A stretch of 64,000 bases of DNA, from positions 3,326,001 through 3,390,000 of the forward strand of contig NZ_AP023213.1 in the NCBI RefSeq assembly GCF_014218275.1, written 5' to 3'. The notes beneath the pieces are model-generated. The model was not told the DNA's origin, made no database searches, and saw nothing but the letters and a program-made list of their open reading frames with translations. Positions within the stretch are counted from its first letter, which is position 1. Each line of letters starts with the position of its first letter. A program made the translations under genes and the position numbers. The stretch is from Citrifermentans bremense (GTDB lineage: Bacteria > Desulfobacterota > Desulfuromonadia > Geobacterales > Geobacteraceae). Below, one piece after another: positions 17,024 through 26,564 of the stretch.

Positions 17024-17968
17024 TGCGACGCGGTTGCGCCCGCTGGCTTTGGCGTGGTACAGCGCCCGGTCCGCCTCCTTTATGAACCATTCCGGTTCCT
17101 GGCCGCGCGCCACGAGTCCCCCGGAAACCCCGACGCTGATGGTCACCACCCCAAGCTCCGACTCCTCGTGCGGCAGCGCTTTTTCCTGCAGCATCCGGCG
17201 CAGCCGCTCTCCGAGCACCTCTGCAGTTTCCGGCGCGGTGTCAGGGAGCACCACGACGAACTCCTCGCCGCCGTAGCGCGCCGGCACCTCGCCCGCCCTC
17301 TTGAAGCTTCCCTTGAGCAGATCCCCCAAGGCCTGCAGACACCTGTCGCCGGCCACGTGCCCGTAATGGTCGTTGTACCTCTTGAAGAAATCGATGTCGC
17401 AAAGGATCAGGGAAAGGTAGCGCCCGTTGCGCATGGCGCGCTGCAACTCCAACTGCAGCATCTCGTCCAAATGCCTGCGGTTGGCGACGCCGGTCAGCCC
17501 GTCCACCCGGGCCAGCACCTCCAGCGCGCGGTTCTTCTCCTCCAGCTGGGCGGTGAGCTGCTCCAAAAGGTCCGAGCTCCGCTTGAGCAGCAGGTGGTTT
17601 CTCACCCGCGCCAGGACGATGGGGGGGCTGATCGGCTTGGTGAGGTAATCGATCGCCCCCAGCTGCAGCCCCTTCGTCTCGTCCTCCTCGTTGCTCATGG
17701 CGGTGACGAAGACGATCGGGATCCTCGCGGTCAGCGGGTCCCCCTTGAGCGCCTGGCAGACCTGGTAGCCGTCCATCCCCGGCATCATGATGTCCAAAAG
17801 GATCAGGTCCGGCAGCTGCTGCTGCACGATCCGGATCCCGTCCGCCCCGTTCTTGGCGAAGAGGACGTCGTACTCCCCCTTGAGGATCTTGTAAAGGATC
17901 TCGATGTTGGCCGGCGTGTCGTCGACGATCAGGATCTTCTGGCGCGGGATTTCATTTCCGTTGTTCAT
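16919..17968 (-). CDS. REC-GGDEF response regulator (diguanylate cyclase)
   Basis: A 349-residue protein. The receiver domain (about residues 12-125) has IVDDT, phospho-acceptor Asp in LILLDIMMPGMDG and the conserved Lys in YLTKP. The GGDEF domain (about 165-325) has an intact RYGGEEF active site. The GHVAGD segment keeps the Asp linked to GTP-only selectivity, so c-di-GMP is the expected product. No RxxD inhibitory site is seen five residues before GGEEF. ATG 17968 overlaps the stop of the kinase upstream (TGATG), so they form an operon. The last ~25 residues are unrelated and overlap the SafE-type gene. Confidence 0.9.
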   Translation of the reverse strand: MNNGNEIPRQKILIVDDTPANIEILYKILKGEYDVLFAKNGADGIRIVQQQLPDLILLDIMMPGMDGYQVCQALKGDPLTARIPIVFVTAMSNEEDETKGLQLGAIDYLTKPISPPIVLARVRNHLLLKRSSDLLEQLTAQLEEKNRALEVLARVDGLTGVANRRHLDEMLQLELQRAMRNGRYLSLILCDIDFFKRYNDHYGHVAGDRCLQALGDLLKGSFKRAGEVPARYGGEEFVVVLPDTAPETAEVLGERLRRMLQEKALPHEESELGVVTISVGVSGGLVARGQEPEWFIKEADRALYHAKASGRNRVALSSHCPPEPGEPHQCYGDAGQPEHDPVQLPGYGA

Positions 17969-20900
17969 CACGATAGCTCCAGGTTGTGCATGATGTCCCC
18001 CAGGATGGTGCCGGCGTCGCCGAAGTCGAGCGCCTGCAGCGTCACTTCGAGCCGGTCCGCAAGTTCCCCGCTTACAAGAGGCCTCATCTCCTCCCACAGG
18101 CCGAGCGCGTTCATGTTCTGGTCCTCCAAAAGCCGCTTCAGCGTCCGCGCCAGGGCGGCCACGTGCTCGAGCTCCTCCGACGAGACCTTGAGCTTCTCAC
18201 CGCCCGACGCCGCCTCGGCGACCCCATAGCTCTGCTCCAGCAGGCGTATGGAGTCGAGGGCCTCCTGGAGCTTTTCGTTGAAATTCTCCAGCGTCTGGTG
18301 CAAAAGCGGGGCGTCGTCGCCGCTCATCGCCGTCTCCAGCGAGGCAGCGGCGCTGCAAAGCCTGGTCGCGCCCAGGTTGCCACCGGAGCCCTTCACCGTG
18401 TGGATCAATCGCCTGGCCAGTTGCAGGTTCCCCGCCGCAGCGGCTTCCCCGAGCTGCTCCATGAGCGACTCGTTCTCCTCGCGGAACCGGGTCAAAAGCC
18501 GCATCAGTTGCTTGGGCCCCTCCAGCGCCCGCAGCGCCCGCTTCAGATCCAGCCCCGGCGCCTCATCGAGAAAGCCGCTTGGCTGCGGCTCCGCCTGCGC
18601 CGCATCGGGCTCGGCGGCAACAGGCATGGTTCCGACCCAGCGCCTGAGCGTGGCGAAAAGCTGGGGGACGTCGATGGGCTTGCTCACCTGGTCGTTCATC
18701 CCCGCCTCAAGGCAGAGCCGCCGCTCCTCGCTGAAGACGCTCGCGGTCATGGCGATGATGGGAAGCCTTGCCAGGTCTGGATCGAGCCGTATGCGCCGGG
18801 TCGCCTCCAGCCCGTCCATGACGGGCATGTGCACGTCCATGAGCACGGCGTGGTAGGAGGCCTGCGGCAGGTGCACCAGCGAGAGCGCCTCGGCCCCGTT
18901 GCGCGCCACGTCCACCGTGATCCCCTCTTTCTCCAGGATCAGCCTGGCCACCTCCTGGTTGATCTGGTTGTCCTCCACGACCAGGACCCGCACCCCGGTA
19001 AGGGCCGGCGCCACCGCCGCTTCGGTCCCCTCCCCCCCCGAAGCGGCCAGCCCCACAGCTGTCCCGGCCAGCAGGAAGTGGGCGATGAAGCTGAAGGTGC
19101 TCCCGCAGTCCGGTTCGCTCACCACCCACATCCTCCCCCCCATCAGTTGCACCAGCTCCCGGCTGATGGCTAGCCCGAGCCCGGTTCCGCCGTACTTGCG
19201 GGTGGTGGAGCTGTCCGCCTGGGTGAAGGGGGTGAAGATAGACTCCTGCTGTTCACGGCTCATCCCGATCCCGGTGTCGGCGACGGAGAAACGGAGCGTC
19301 ACCTCCCCCTGCTCCTGCGCCAGGAGCGCCACCTCCACTTCGACCTTACCCTTCTCGGTGAACTTTATGGCGTTGCTTGCGAGGTTCAAAAGCACCTGTC
19401 CCAGCCGCAGCGGGTCCCCTACAAGCTGCTCCGGGATGTCTGCGCCGCACCTGGTACTGAACTCGATAGGCTTCTCCCTGAGCGTCGCCTGCGATACCGT
19501 CAGCAGGTCGGAGAGTACCGCCGCAAGGCTGAAGGAGGTACTTTCCAGCAGCATCCTCCCCGCCTCCACCTTGGAGAAGTCGAGGATGTCGTTGATAACC
19601 CCAAGCAGCACCCCGGACGCAGTCTGGGCCTTCTCCAGGTACCCCTTCTGCAGTTCGGAGAGTTCCGTCTGCTGCAAAAGGTAGAGCATGCCGAGCGCCG
19701 CGTTCATCGGCGTCCTGATCTCGTGGCTCATGTTGGCCAAAAACTCGCTTTTCGCGCGGGTCGCGGCCTCGGCGGCCTCCGTGGCCCGAACAAGTTCCGC
19801 CTGCGCGCGCTTTCTTTCGCTGATGTCGAAGAAGGTCACCACCCCACCGACCAGTTCGCCGTCGTGCAACTGCGGGTAGGACCAGTACTCGACCTCGAAA
19901 CAGGAGCCGTCCTGGCGCCAGAAGACCTCGTCGTCCTTGTGCTCCCCCTCGCCCCCCCTGAGCACCCGGTAGACGGCGCACTCCTGTACCGGGTTGGGCT
20001 TACCGTCTGCGGAGGTATGGTGCGTGAGCAGATGCATGTTCTTCCCCAGCAGCTCCTCCGGGGCCGCGTACCCCAAAAGCCTGGCGCAGGAGGGGTTGGC
20101 GAAGGTGCAGTTGCCGAAAAGGTCGATCCCGAAGATGGCCTCGGCGGTCGACTCCAGAAGGAGCCGTATCTGCTCATCGCTCCTGATCAGCGCTTCCTCG
20201 GCCCGCTTCCTCTGGGTGATGTCCTCCATGACCCCCACGAAGTTTTTGATCTCCCCACCTGGGGATTTCACCGGCGATATGGAGACGCTCTCCCAGTAAA
20301 GCTCGCCGCTTTTCCTCTTGTTGCGGATTTCCCCGCGCCATTCCTTGCCGGAGCGGAGCGTGTCCCAGAGCTCCTGGTAGAACGCTTCCGGATGGGCCCC
20401 CGAGCCGAGCACCTCCCTGGGGTCTTTTCCCAGTGCCTCTTCCGCCTGGTACCCCGTCACCCTGGTGAAGTTTGGGTTCACGTACTCGATCCCCATCTCG
20501 GAGTCGGTGATCATCACCGTAACCGGCGCCTGGTCTATGGCCAGCCGCAGCTCGCGCGCGGCCATGCTCTGCCTCTGGATCTCCTGCACCATCCGGTTGA
20601 AGGCACGGGCCAGGGTGCCGATCTCGTCGCCGGTGCTGATCGCCACAGGTTCCAGTTCCCGCTCCTGGTCCCCCATCCCCTGCACGTGCCCGATGAAGGC
20701 GAGCAAGGGGGCGGTGAGCCGGCGCACGAAGAGGTGGGTGAAGAAGACGGCGCCGCAAAGGGAGGCGAAAAGGGCCAGGACCAGCAGCGTCTTGGCTTCC
20801 CTGAGCGGCGCGTACGCCTCCTGCTGGGGGTAGTCCGCCCCGAGGATCCATCCGGTGGAACTCAGGGCCTTGAAGGAACTGAGCGCGGGGACCCCGCGGG

Positions 20901-21645
20901 AAGTGACCGTCTCCCCCGCCCCCTCGAAGCCGAGCAGGGCCTGGTCCAGGAGCAGGTTCGCCCCGGGCGGCACGTCCTGCTTCATGATCCTGCCGCGGTC
21001 CGGGTGGACGATCATGGTGCGCTGGCTGTTGAAGAGATAAAGGTGCCCTTGCTTGCCGATCCGCACCCCTCCCAGTTTTCCCAGGTAATTGTCCGAGAGG
21101 AGATCGATCATGCCGCCGATCAGGCCATAGAGCCTGCCGCTTTTGTCGATTAGGGGAACTACGAAGGCTACTGTTGGGTGGCCGTGATGCTGGGTGGTGA
21201 TGAAGGGTTCGGAGATGACGGTCTTTCTGGTGCGCAGAGCCTTCTGGTAATACTCCCGGAAGGAGTAGTCCCTGCCGACCATCTCACGCTCCAGGGGGTT
21301 TATCGCCAGCATGACCCCTTCCGGGGAGAAGAGCATGATGCCGTTGTCGAAGACCGAGAGGGCCTCCGGGTGCAGCTGCAGAAACTCCTGGGCGCTTTGC
21401 GGCCCGGCCAGCACATCCGGATCGATGGTGCCGGCGAGCGCCTCCAATTGCTTGCGGGTGCCGTGGATCCTGGCGTCGATCTCCCCGGCCATGGACGACA
21501 CCATGCTGAACTGCTGGTTGAAGACCGTAATCCGGAACTGTCGTTCGAGGTACCAGCAGGCCCCAAGGGTCAGCAAAGAGAGGATCAAAGTCACCATCAG
21601 CGAAACCATGGCGCTCATCTTGGTGGTGAGACTCAAGCTTTTCAT
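17968..21645 (-). CDS. Hybrid sensor histidine kinase (Cache-HAMP-PAS-PAS-HK-REC-HPt)
   Basis: A 1225-residue membrane kinase. Helix 1 (about 12-30), a periplasmic Cache sensor (to ~285) and helix 2 (~288-308) lead to HAMP. Two PAS domains follow (about 366-490 and 490-610), then HisKA with SHEIRTPMN, HATPase_c with ADTGIGM and GTGLGLAIS, a receiver with VVEDN and DVHMPVMDG, and a C-terminal HPt with HTVKGSGGNLGA. The layout allows a His-Asp-His relay to the REC-GGDEF protein encoded next. The signal is unknown; Cache domains usually bind small ligands such as organic acids or amino acids. Confidence 0.92.
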   Translation of the reverse strand: MKSLSLTTKMSAMVSLMVTLILSLLTLGACWYLERQFRITVFNQQFSMVSSMAGEIDARIHGTRKQLEALAGTIDPDVLAGPQSAQEFLQLHPEALSVFDNGIMLFSPEGVMLAINPLEREMVGRDYSFREYYQKALRTRKTVISEPFITTQHHGHPTVAFVVPLIDKSGRLYGLIGGMIDLLSDNYLGKLGGVRIGKQGHLYLFNSQRTMIVHPDRGRIMKQDVPPGANLLLDQALLGFEGAGETVTSRGVPALSSFKALSSTGWILGADYPQQEAYAPLREAKTLLVLALFASLCGAVFFTHLFVRRLTAPLLAFIGHVQGMGDQERELEPVAISTGDEIGTLARAFNRMVQEIQRQSMAARELRLAIDQAPVTVMITDSEMGIEYVNPNFTRVTGYQAEEALGKDPREVLGSGAHPEAFYQELWDTLRSGKEWRGEIRNKRKSGELYWESVSISPVKSPGGEIKNFVGVMEDITQRKRAEEALIRSDEQIRLLLESTAEAIFGIDLFGNCTFANPSCARLLGYAAPEELLGKNMHLLTHHTSADGKPNPVQECAVYRVLRGGEGEHKDDEVFWRQDGSCFEVEYWSYPQLHDGELVGGVVTFFDISERKRAQAELVRATEAAEAATRAKSEFLANMSHEIRTPMNAALGMLYLLQQTELSELQKGYLEKAQTASGVLLGVINDILDFSKVEAGRMLLESTSFSLAAVLSDLLTVSQATLREKPIEFSTRCGADIPEQLVGDPLRLGQVLLNLASNAIKFTEKGKVEVEVALLAQEQGEVTLRFSVADTGIGMSREQQESIFTPFTQADSSTTRKYGGTGLGLAISRELVQLMGGRMWVVSEPDCGSTFSFIAHFLLAGTAVGLAASGGEGTEAAVAPALTGVRVLVVEDNQINQEVARLILEKEGITVDVARNGAEALSLVHLPQASYHAVLMDVHMPVMDGLEATRRIRLDPDLARLPIIAMTASVFSEERRLCLEAGMNDQVSKPIDVPQLFATLRRWVGTMPVAAEPDAAQAEPQPSGFLDEAPGLDLKRALRALEGPKQLMRLLTRFREENESLMEQLGEAAAAGNLQLARRLIHTVKGSGGNLGATRLCSAAASLETAMSGDDAPLLHQTLENFNEKLQEALDSIRLLEQSYGVAEAASGGEKLKVSSEELEHVAALARTLKRLLEDQNMNALGLWEEMRPLVSGELADRLEVTLQALDFGDAGTILGDIMHNLELS

Positions 21646-21841
21646 CTCTGCCCAGCTTCCTTTCGGTGGCGCCAGAGCAGCAGGCGTCGGTTCTGCTTCT
21701 TTTCGGCCCCTGCTCCCATTTCCTTAATTAATAAATCACTCTCCCATCTATCCTCGGTCCATTCCCTCTCCCACCTGCGGACCGGAGCCTACTGTTGGCG
21801 AAAGGCCCGGTGGCAGAGGGGGACCGACAGCCCTCTCCCGC

Positions 21842-21869
21842 TTGTCCGCCTGCCGCCGGCTGCTATAAT
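21842..21869 (+). promoter_or_regulatory. Promoter of the Fe-S protein gene at 21911
   Basis: TTGTCC (21842-21847) and a perfect TATAAT (21864-21869) are 16 bases apart, 42 bases before the ATG. Confidence 0.55.
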
Positions 21870-21910
21870 CTCGCATTGATCATCATTAATTCGCAGAAAG
21901 GGGGAGCGCC

Positions 21911-23209
21911 ATGGCTGAGCACCGGCAGGAAAACGGCTACCACCGGCTGATGCAGCGCGTGAACAAGTTCCCCCAGGGGGCGCCTCCGTCGGAGCTCTTG
22001 CTGAAGATCTACTCCCTTTTGTGCAGCGAGGAGGAGGCGAGGCTTTTGAGCCTGCTGCCGCTGCGCCCGTTTTCCGCGCTCAAGGCGGCGCGGGTGTGGC
22101 GCATGGACAGGGAGGCGGCCCGCGGCAGGCTGGAGCAGATGGCGTCCCGGTCGCTCCTTCTGGACATCGAGCGGGAGGGCAAGATGGTGTACGTCCTCCC
22201 CCCTCCCATGGCCGGGTTCTTCGAGTTCTCGCTGATGAGGCTGCGCCCGGAGCTGGACCAGAAAGAGCTGGCCGGGCTTTTTTTCCGCTACATCAACGTG
22301 GAGGAGGATTTCATCCGCGACCTTTTCGCCGGGGGGGAGACGCCGCTTGGGAGGGTGCTGGTGAACGAGGAGGCGATACCGGAGGAGAAGGTATGCCAGG
22401 TGCTGGATTACGAGCGCGCCAGCGAGGTGATAAAAAGCGCGACCCACATAGCGGTCGGCCTTTGCTACTGCCGGCATAAGATGCTGCAGGTGGGAAAGGG
22501 GTGCCGGGCTCCCCTGGACATCTGCATGACGCTGAACCTCGCCGCCCAGTCCCTGATCCGGCACGGGGCCGCCCGCAGCGTGGACAGGGTGGAAGGGCTG
22601 GACCTGCTGCAAAAGGCGCGGGACCTGAACCTCATCCAGTGCGCGGACAACGTGCAGCGGCAGATCAACTTCCTCTGCCACTGCTGCGGCTGCTGCTGCG
22701 AGGCGATGATCGCCGCGCGCCGGCTGGCGATCCCCAACGCCATGTACACCACCAACTTCATCCAGGCTACCGACCCCGCCCGTTGCGACGGCTGCGGCAG
22801 GTGTGTCGCGGTCTGTCCGGTGGACGCCATCTCGCTCACGCGCGCCCCGGAAGGAAGCGGCATGCCTGGCAAGGCGCGGCTAAACTCCGAGCTCTGCCTG
22901 GGATGCGGGGTCTGCGCGCGCAACTGCCACACGACCGCGGTGCGGCTCGAAGCCAGGGAGAAACGGATCCTTACCCCGGTCAACACCGCGCACCGGCTGG
23001 TGCAGATGGCCCTTGAGCGGGGAAAGCTGCAGAACCTGATCTTCGACAACCAGGCCTACCTGAGCCACCGCGCCATGGCCGCGATACTCGGCGCGATACT
23101 GAGGCTTCCCCCGGTGAAACGGCTCACGGCAAGCCGGCAGCTCAAGTCGCGCTACCTGGAACGCCTGATGGCCGACGTCGAGGTTACCCGCTTTTCCAGG
23201 TTCGACTGA
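21911..23209 (+). CDS. 4Fe-4S dicluster protein with helical N-terminal domain and CCGCCC motif
   Basis: This 432-residue cytoplasmic protein is not a simple ferredoxin. Residues 1-105 are helical and look like a winged-helix module (LLPLRPFSALKAARVWRM, GRLEQMASRSLLLD). The middle holds CYCRHKM, a further Cys and CHCCGCCCEAM. Then come two [4Fe-4S] motifs, CDGCGRCVAVCP and CLGCGVCARNC. The layout suggests a redox protein partnering a dehydrogenase or reductase complex, perhaps with regulatory potential from the N-terminus. GGGGG precedes the ATG. It stands alone and converges with the LysE gene. Confidence 0.8.
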   Translation: MAEHRQENGYHRLMQRVNKFPQGAPPSELLLKIYSLLCSEEEARLLSLLPLRPFSALKAARVWRMDREAARGRLEQMASRSLLLDIEREGKMVYVLPPPMAGFFEFSLMRLRPELDQKELAGLFFRYINVEEDFIRDLFAGGETPLGRVLVNEEAIPEEKVCQVLDYERASEVIKSATHIAVGLCYCRHKMLQVGKGCRAPLDICMTLNLAAQSLIRHGAARSVDRVEGLDLLQKARDLNLIQCADNVQRQINFLCHCCGCCCEAMIAARRLAIPNAMYTTNFIQATDPARCDGCGRCVAVCPVDAISLTRAPEGSGMPGKARLNSELCLGCGVCARNCHTTAVRLEAREKRILTPVNTAHRLVQMALERGKLQNLIFDNQAYLSHRAMAAILGAILRLPPVKRLTASRQLKSRYLERLMADVEVTRFSRFD

Positions 23210-23212
23210 GTT

Positions 23213-23848
23213 TTAGCCCCGAAACAGCCCCAAAAGCTCCACCCCCTCCTTGAAGAGGAGCAGCGCGAAGAGGACGAGGAGCCCCCCGAGAATACGCATG
23301 ATCCAGAGGTAGAGCCTGCCGGAGAGAAAAGCCTTCGACCGTCCGACCGCCACGGCGAGGACGATCTTGGCCCCCACGAGAGAGAGGTAGAAGCTCCCCA
23401 CGAAGGCGAAGAAAGCGATCCAGCCGATGTTGAGCGACTTGGTCAAAAGCGGCGCGCCGACGGTGATCCAGAACAGGTAGGGGTGAGGACTGAGAAAATT
23501 GGTCAGCACCCCTTTTCTCAGTGACTTGGGGGGCTCTTTCGGGAGATCGAGCTGGACCGGGCGGGTGCGCAGCGACTCCCACCCGGTGGCAAGGACGAAG
23601 AGACCACCGGCGAGAGAAATCCCGCCGAGCACCCCGTGGTAGCCGGAGACCTTGACCAGCAAGAGCAGGGTGGCGAGCACGATGGGAAGATCGGTGATAA
23701 CGGGCGAGAGCGCTACCCGCACCCCGGACCTGGTTCCATGGTGCAGCGTCTCGGAGATGACCAGCATGAGCAGCGGCCCGGGCGAGAACCCGGCGGAGAG
23801 CCCGAGTACGAGCCCTGCGGTGATAAAATCGAACATCTTGAGAGGCAC
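23213..23848 (-). CDS. LysE family translocator
   Basis: A 211-residue, six-helix exporter. The N-terminal signature GLSAGFSPGPLLMLVISETL and the following GVRVALSPVITD match the LysE/RhtB family, which exports amino acids or related small molecules from the cytoplasm. The substrate cannot be read from sequence. AAAGGTG lies before the ATG. It may be cotranscribed with the MFS gene 13 bases upstream. Confidence 0.88.
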   Translation of the reverse strand: MPLKMFDFITAGLVLGLSAGFSPGPLLMLVISETLHHGTRSGVRVALSPVITDLPIVLATLLLLVKVSGYHGVLGGISLAGGLFVLATGWESLRTRPVQLDLPKEPPKSLRKGVLTNFLSPHPYLFWITVGAPLLTKSLNIGWIAFFAFVGSFYLSLVGAKIVLAVAVGRSKAFLSGRLYLWIMRILGGLLVLFALLLFKEGVELLGLFRG

Positions 23849-23861
23849 CTTTCCCCGCGGC

Positions 23862-25184
23862 TCAGCGCTCCTGCTTCGGCATGGGAGGCTGTTCCGCTGC
23901 GGTTTCCATTCCTTCTGCTACTTCCTTGATGATCCCCATACGGACATAGATCGGGCGCACCAGTTGCCTTATGCGCGGCAGGTGCCGGGCGAAGAGCACG
24001 GCTCCCGCGAGACAGCAGATAGCGCCCAAAAGAAGGGTGTCCCTGGGGCCGATCATCCTGGTCATGGCGCCGGCTCCCAGGCTCCCGAAGGGGGCCATCC
24101 CCATGAAGGCCACGGTGAAAAAGCTCATCACCCGCCCCCTTTTATCCTCCTCCAGGATGGTCTGCAGGATGGTGTTGCAGGAGGCGACGAGCGTCATGGC
24201 CCCGTACCCTGCCACCACCAGGGACAAAAGCGACAGCCACAGGGTCTCGGAGAGCGCGAAGCCGGCTACCCCCACGGCAAAAAAGACCGTCGAGGTCACG
24301 ATCAGCCTCCCCAGTCCCAGCACCGTGCCGCGGGAGGCAAGATAGACGGTTCCGGCGAGGGCGCCGCAACCGGCCGCCGTCATCAGGAAGCCGAAGGTGT
24401 GGGCGCCGCCGTGCAGGATGTCTTTGGCGAAGACCGGGACCAGGATGGTGTAAGGCATGCCGGTCAGGCTCATCAGGGCCACGAGCAGCAGGATGCTCCT
24501 TATCGGCGCGAAGCCGAAGGAATAGACGAAACCTTCCTTCAGTTCGTGCAGGACGTGCCGCCCGGGTTTCGCACTCGCTGCGCGGGGCTCTATGCGCATG
24601 GCCGCGAGTGCCAGCAACACAGCCAGGTAGCTCGCACTGTTCAAAAGGAAGCAGATCCCCTCTCCCACCGATGCCACCAGGAGGCCGGCCACCGTCGGGC
24701 CGATCAGCCTAGCACCGTTGACCATCGAGGAGTTGAGGGCGATGGCGTTACCGAGGTCGTCTCGGTGCGCCACCATCTCGACTACGAAGGATTGCCTGAC
24801 CGGGATGTCGAAGGCGTTCACCACGCCGAGCACGAGGCTCAGCGCTACTATGTGCCAGACCTGGACCACCCCCATGAGCACGGCCGCGGCCAGAACCGCC
24901 GCCTGCACCATGGCGAGAGCCTGGGTGAGCATCAGGATCCGCCTGCGGTTCCAGCGGTCGGCGAGCACACCCGCCACCGGCGAGAGCAGGAAGGTCGGGA
25001 TCTGGCTGGTGAAGCCGACGACGCCAAGGAGAACGGCGGAGCCGGTCAGGCGGTAGACGAGCCAGCTCATGGCGACCTGCTGCATCCAGGTCCCCACCAG
25101 CGACACGCTTTGCCCCGCGACGAAGAGCCTGTAGTTCCTTGAGCGCAAGGCCCGCAGCAGGGTTTTCATTTTGGAGATGTCCAT
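23862..25184 (-). CDS. MFS transporter (EntS/MFS_3-like)
   Basis: A 440-residue, 12-helix major facilitator with the N-terminal pattern RNYRLFVAGQSVSLVGTWMQQVAMSWLVYRL and the loop motif GVLADRWNRRRIL, both typical of the MFS_3/enterobactin-exporter-like branch. Likely an exporter of small organic compounds. GGAGGGG lies before the ATG. It sits just upstream of the LysE gene on the same strand, giving a pair of exporters. Confidence 0.88.
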   Translation of the reverse strand: MDISKMKTLLRALRSRNYRLFVAGQSVSLVGTWMQQVAMSWLVYRLTGSAVLLGVVGFTSQIPTFLLSPVAGVLADRWNRRRILMLTQALAMVQAAVLAAAVLMGVVQVWHIVALSLVLGVVNAFDIPVRQSFVVEMVAHRDDLGNAIALNSSMVNGARLIGPTVAGLLVASVGEGICFLLNSASYLAVLLALAAMRIEPRAASAKPGRHVLHELKEGFVYSFGFAPIRSILLLVALMSLTGMPYTILVPVFAKDILHGGAHTFGFLMTAAGCGALAGTVYLASRGTVLGLGRLIVTSTVFFAVGVAGFALSETLWLSLLSLVVAGYGAMTLVASCNTILQTILEEDKRGRVMSFFTVAFMGMAPFGSLGAGAMTRMIGPRDTLLLGAICCLAGAVLFARHLPRIRQLVRPIYVRMGIIKEVAEGMETAAEQPPMPKQER

Positions 25185-25251
25185 GGTCCCCTCCGTCCAG
25201 CCGCTTCATGATGAGGAGTACCGCGCGGCGCTTTTCAGGCGCCGTTTTCAG

Positions 25252-25803
25252 CTACTTGACCACCCTTACCTGTACCACGGCGACGTCGGGTGCGTTGCGA
25301 AACCAGCCGAGGATGTCGTCCGCAGCCCGATCCACCTGCTGACGCTCAGGAGAGCCGACCGGTAGCGCATTCCCTTTACCCCTTAGCTCCCGAAACTTCT
25401 TTCCCTTCTCTTCCGCGACCCTGGTCAGGCGCGCCTCGACCTGGCGGCCGTTCTTGTCCGCGGAAAGGAGCAGGCGGGTCTCTTTGTCGTCGACCACCTC
25501 GATTGCCTTGTTGCCGGAAGTGGTCCCCGCCGCTACCTGGACGCCGTCGATGGAGCAGTTGTTGGCGAAGCATTTTGCCTTCAGCTTCCCTTCTCCCCCG
25601 GCGGCCTTCAGCGCGGTCTTCGCCGCCAGGCCGAGCCTCGCCCCGATGAGGGAACCGGCGCAGGCGTGGCCGTGGAACCTTTCGAGGGTCTCGAAGAGGG
25701 CGCCGTTGCCTGTGGGTGCCGGTGCCAGGGCATCGGCTCCGGAGGGTAACAGCATCGCCAACATGACCAGGATCCCCTTTCTGAAGCTCGCTGCTGTCAC
25801 CAT
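25252..25803 (-). CDS. Exported FmdE-domain protein
   Basis: A 183-residue protein with an N-terminal signal peptide (KGILVMLAMLLPSGADALA). The following domain carries FHGHACAGSLIGARLG, the FmdE (formylmethanofuran dehydrogenase subunit E-like) signature with a His-Gly-His-x-Cys site, and CFANNCSIDGVQ. FmdE domains bind metal and are seen in anaerobes near oxidoreductases; their exact role here is unknown. AAGGAG lies before the ATG and the start overlaps the racemase stop by 7 bases. Confidence 0.8.
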   Translation of the reverse strand: MVTAASFRKGILVMLAMLLPSGADALAPAPTGNGALFETLERFHGHACAGSLIGARLGLAAKTALKAAGGEGKLKAKCFANNCSIDGVQVAAGTTSGNKAIEVVDDKETRLLLSADKNGRQVEARLTRVAEEKGKKFRELRGKGNALPVGSPERQQVDRAADDILGWFRNAPDVAVVQVRVVK

Positions 25804-26498
25804 CTCTGCTCCTTCCTGGCGTACTCCACCACGCTTTCCACGTGAATCGCCGTCGTGTTCAGGAATGGTATCCCGAATTCGTCCTTTAAAAGTATCAGCG
25901 GCAGCTCAGTGCAGCCGAGGATGACGGCGTCGATTCTCTCCTGCTCCTTCATCCGGCCGATCACGGCCAGAAGCCCTTCCCTCGTCTCTTCCCTGAAGAT
26001 GCCCAGCTCGATTTCGGTCATCAGCTTTTCCTGGATGTACTCCCGGTCGGCAGCAGGCGGTACCACCACGGAGATGCCGGCGGCAGAAAACGGCGGCGCG
26101 AAAAAGTTCTCCTCCATGGTGAACTTCGTCCCCAGGAGCCCCACTTTCTTCACTCCCAGCCCCTTCGCCTTTTCCAGCGTAGCGGTGACGATGCTGATAA
26201 GAGGGATGGTGGATTTCGCCTGGACCTCGTCGAAGACGACGTGCGGCGTGTTGGCCGAGATGAAGGCGAAATCGGCACCGGCTTTCTGCAGCGCCTTCAC
26301 CTTCGCCGTCAACAGGTAGACGAGGTGGTTCCACTCGCGCCGGGCCGCGAGGTCCAAAACCTCCTGCAGGCTCACGCTGTAGATGATGATCTCCGGGGTA
26401 TCGAGGGTTCCGGCCCCTCTCGACGCCTCGATGATGCGCTTGTAGTAATCAAGCGTAGCTTCCGGGCCCAGGCCGCCAATCATGCCGATGGTTTTCAT
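25797..26498 (-). CDS. Aspartate/glutamate racemase family protein
   Basis: A 233-residue protein of the Asp/Glu racemase fold. MKTIGMIGGLGPEATLDYY is the family N-terminus. Two catalytic regions are present, but the first has ISANTPHVVF, where the usual Cys of AANTxH is not seen, while the second has ILGCTELPLIL with its Cys. PLP-independent racemases use two cysteines; a Thr at the first position is known in the YgeA/RacX branch. Specificity is unclear. Confidence 0.85.
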   Translation of the reverse strand: MKTIGMIGGLGPEATLDYYKRIIEASRGAGTLDTPEIIIYSVSLQEVLDLAARREWNHLVYLLTAKVKALQKAGADFAFISANTPHVVFDEVQAKSTIPLISIVTATLEKAKGLGVKKVGLLGTKFTMEENFFAPPFSAAGISVVVPPAADREYIQEKLMTEIELGIFREETREGLLAVIGRMKEQERIDAVILGCTELPLILLKDEFGIPFLNTTAIHVESVVEYARKEQRW

Positions 26499-26564
26499 AG
26501 GTTATCCCGTCCCCTTTCTTGGATTTTGTATCAGTTCTTCCGGCTAATCGGGTCGCCCCCTGCG

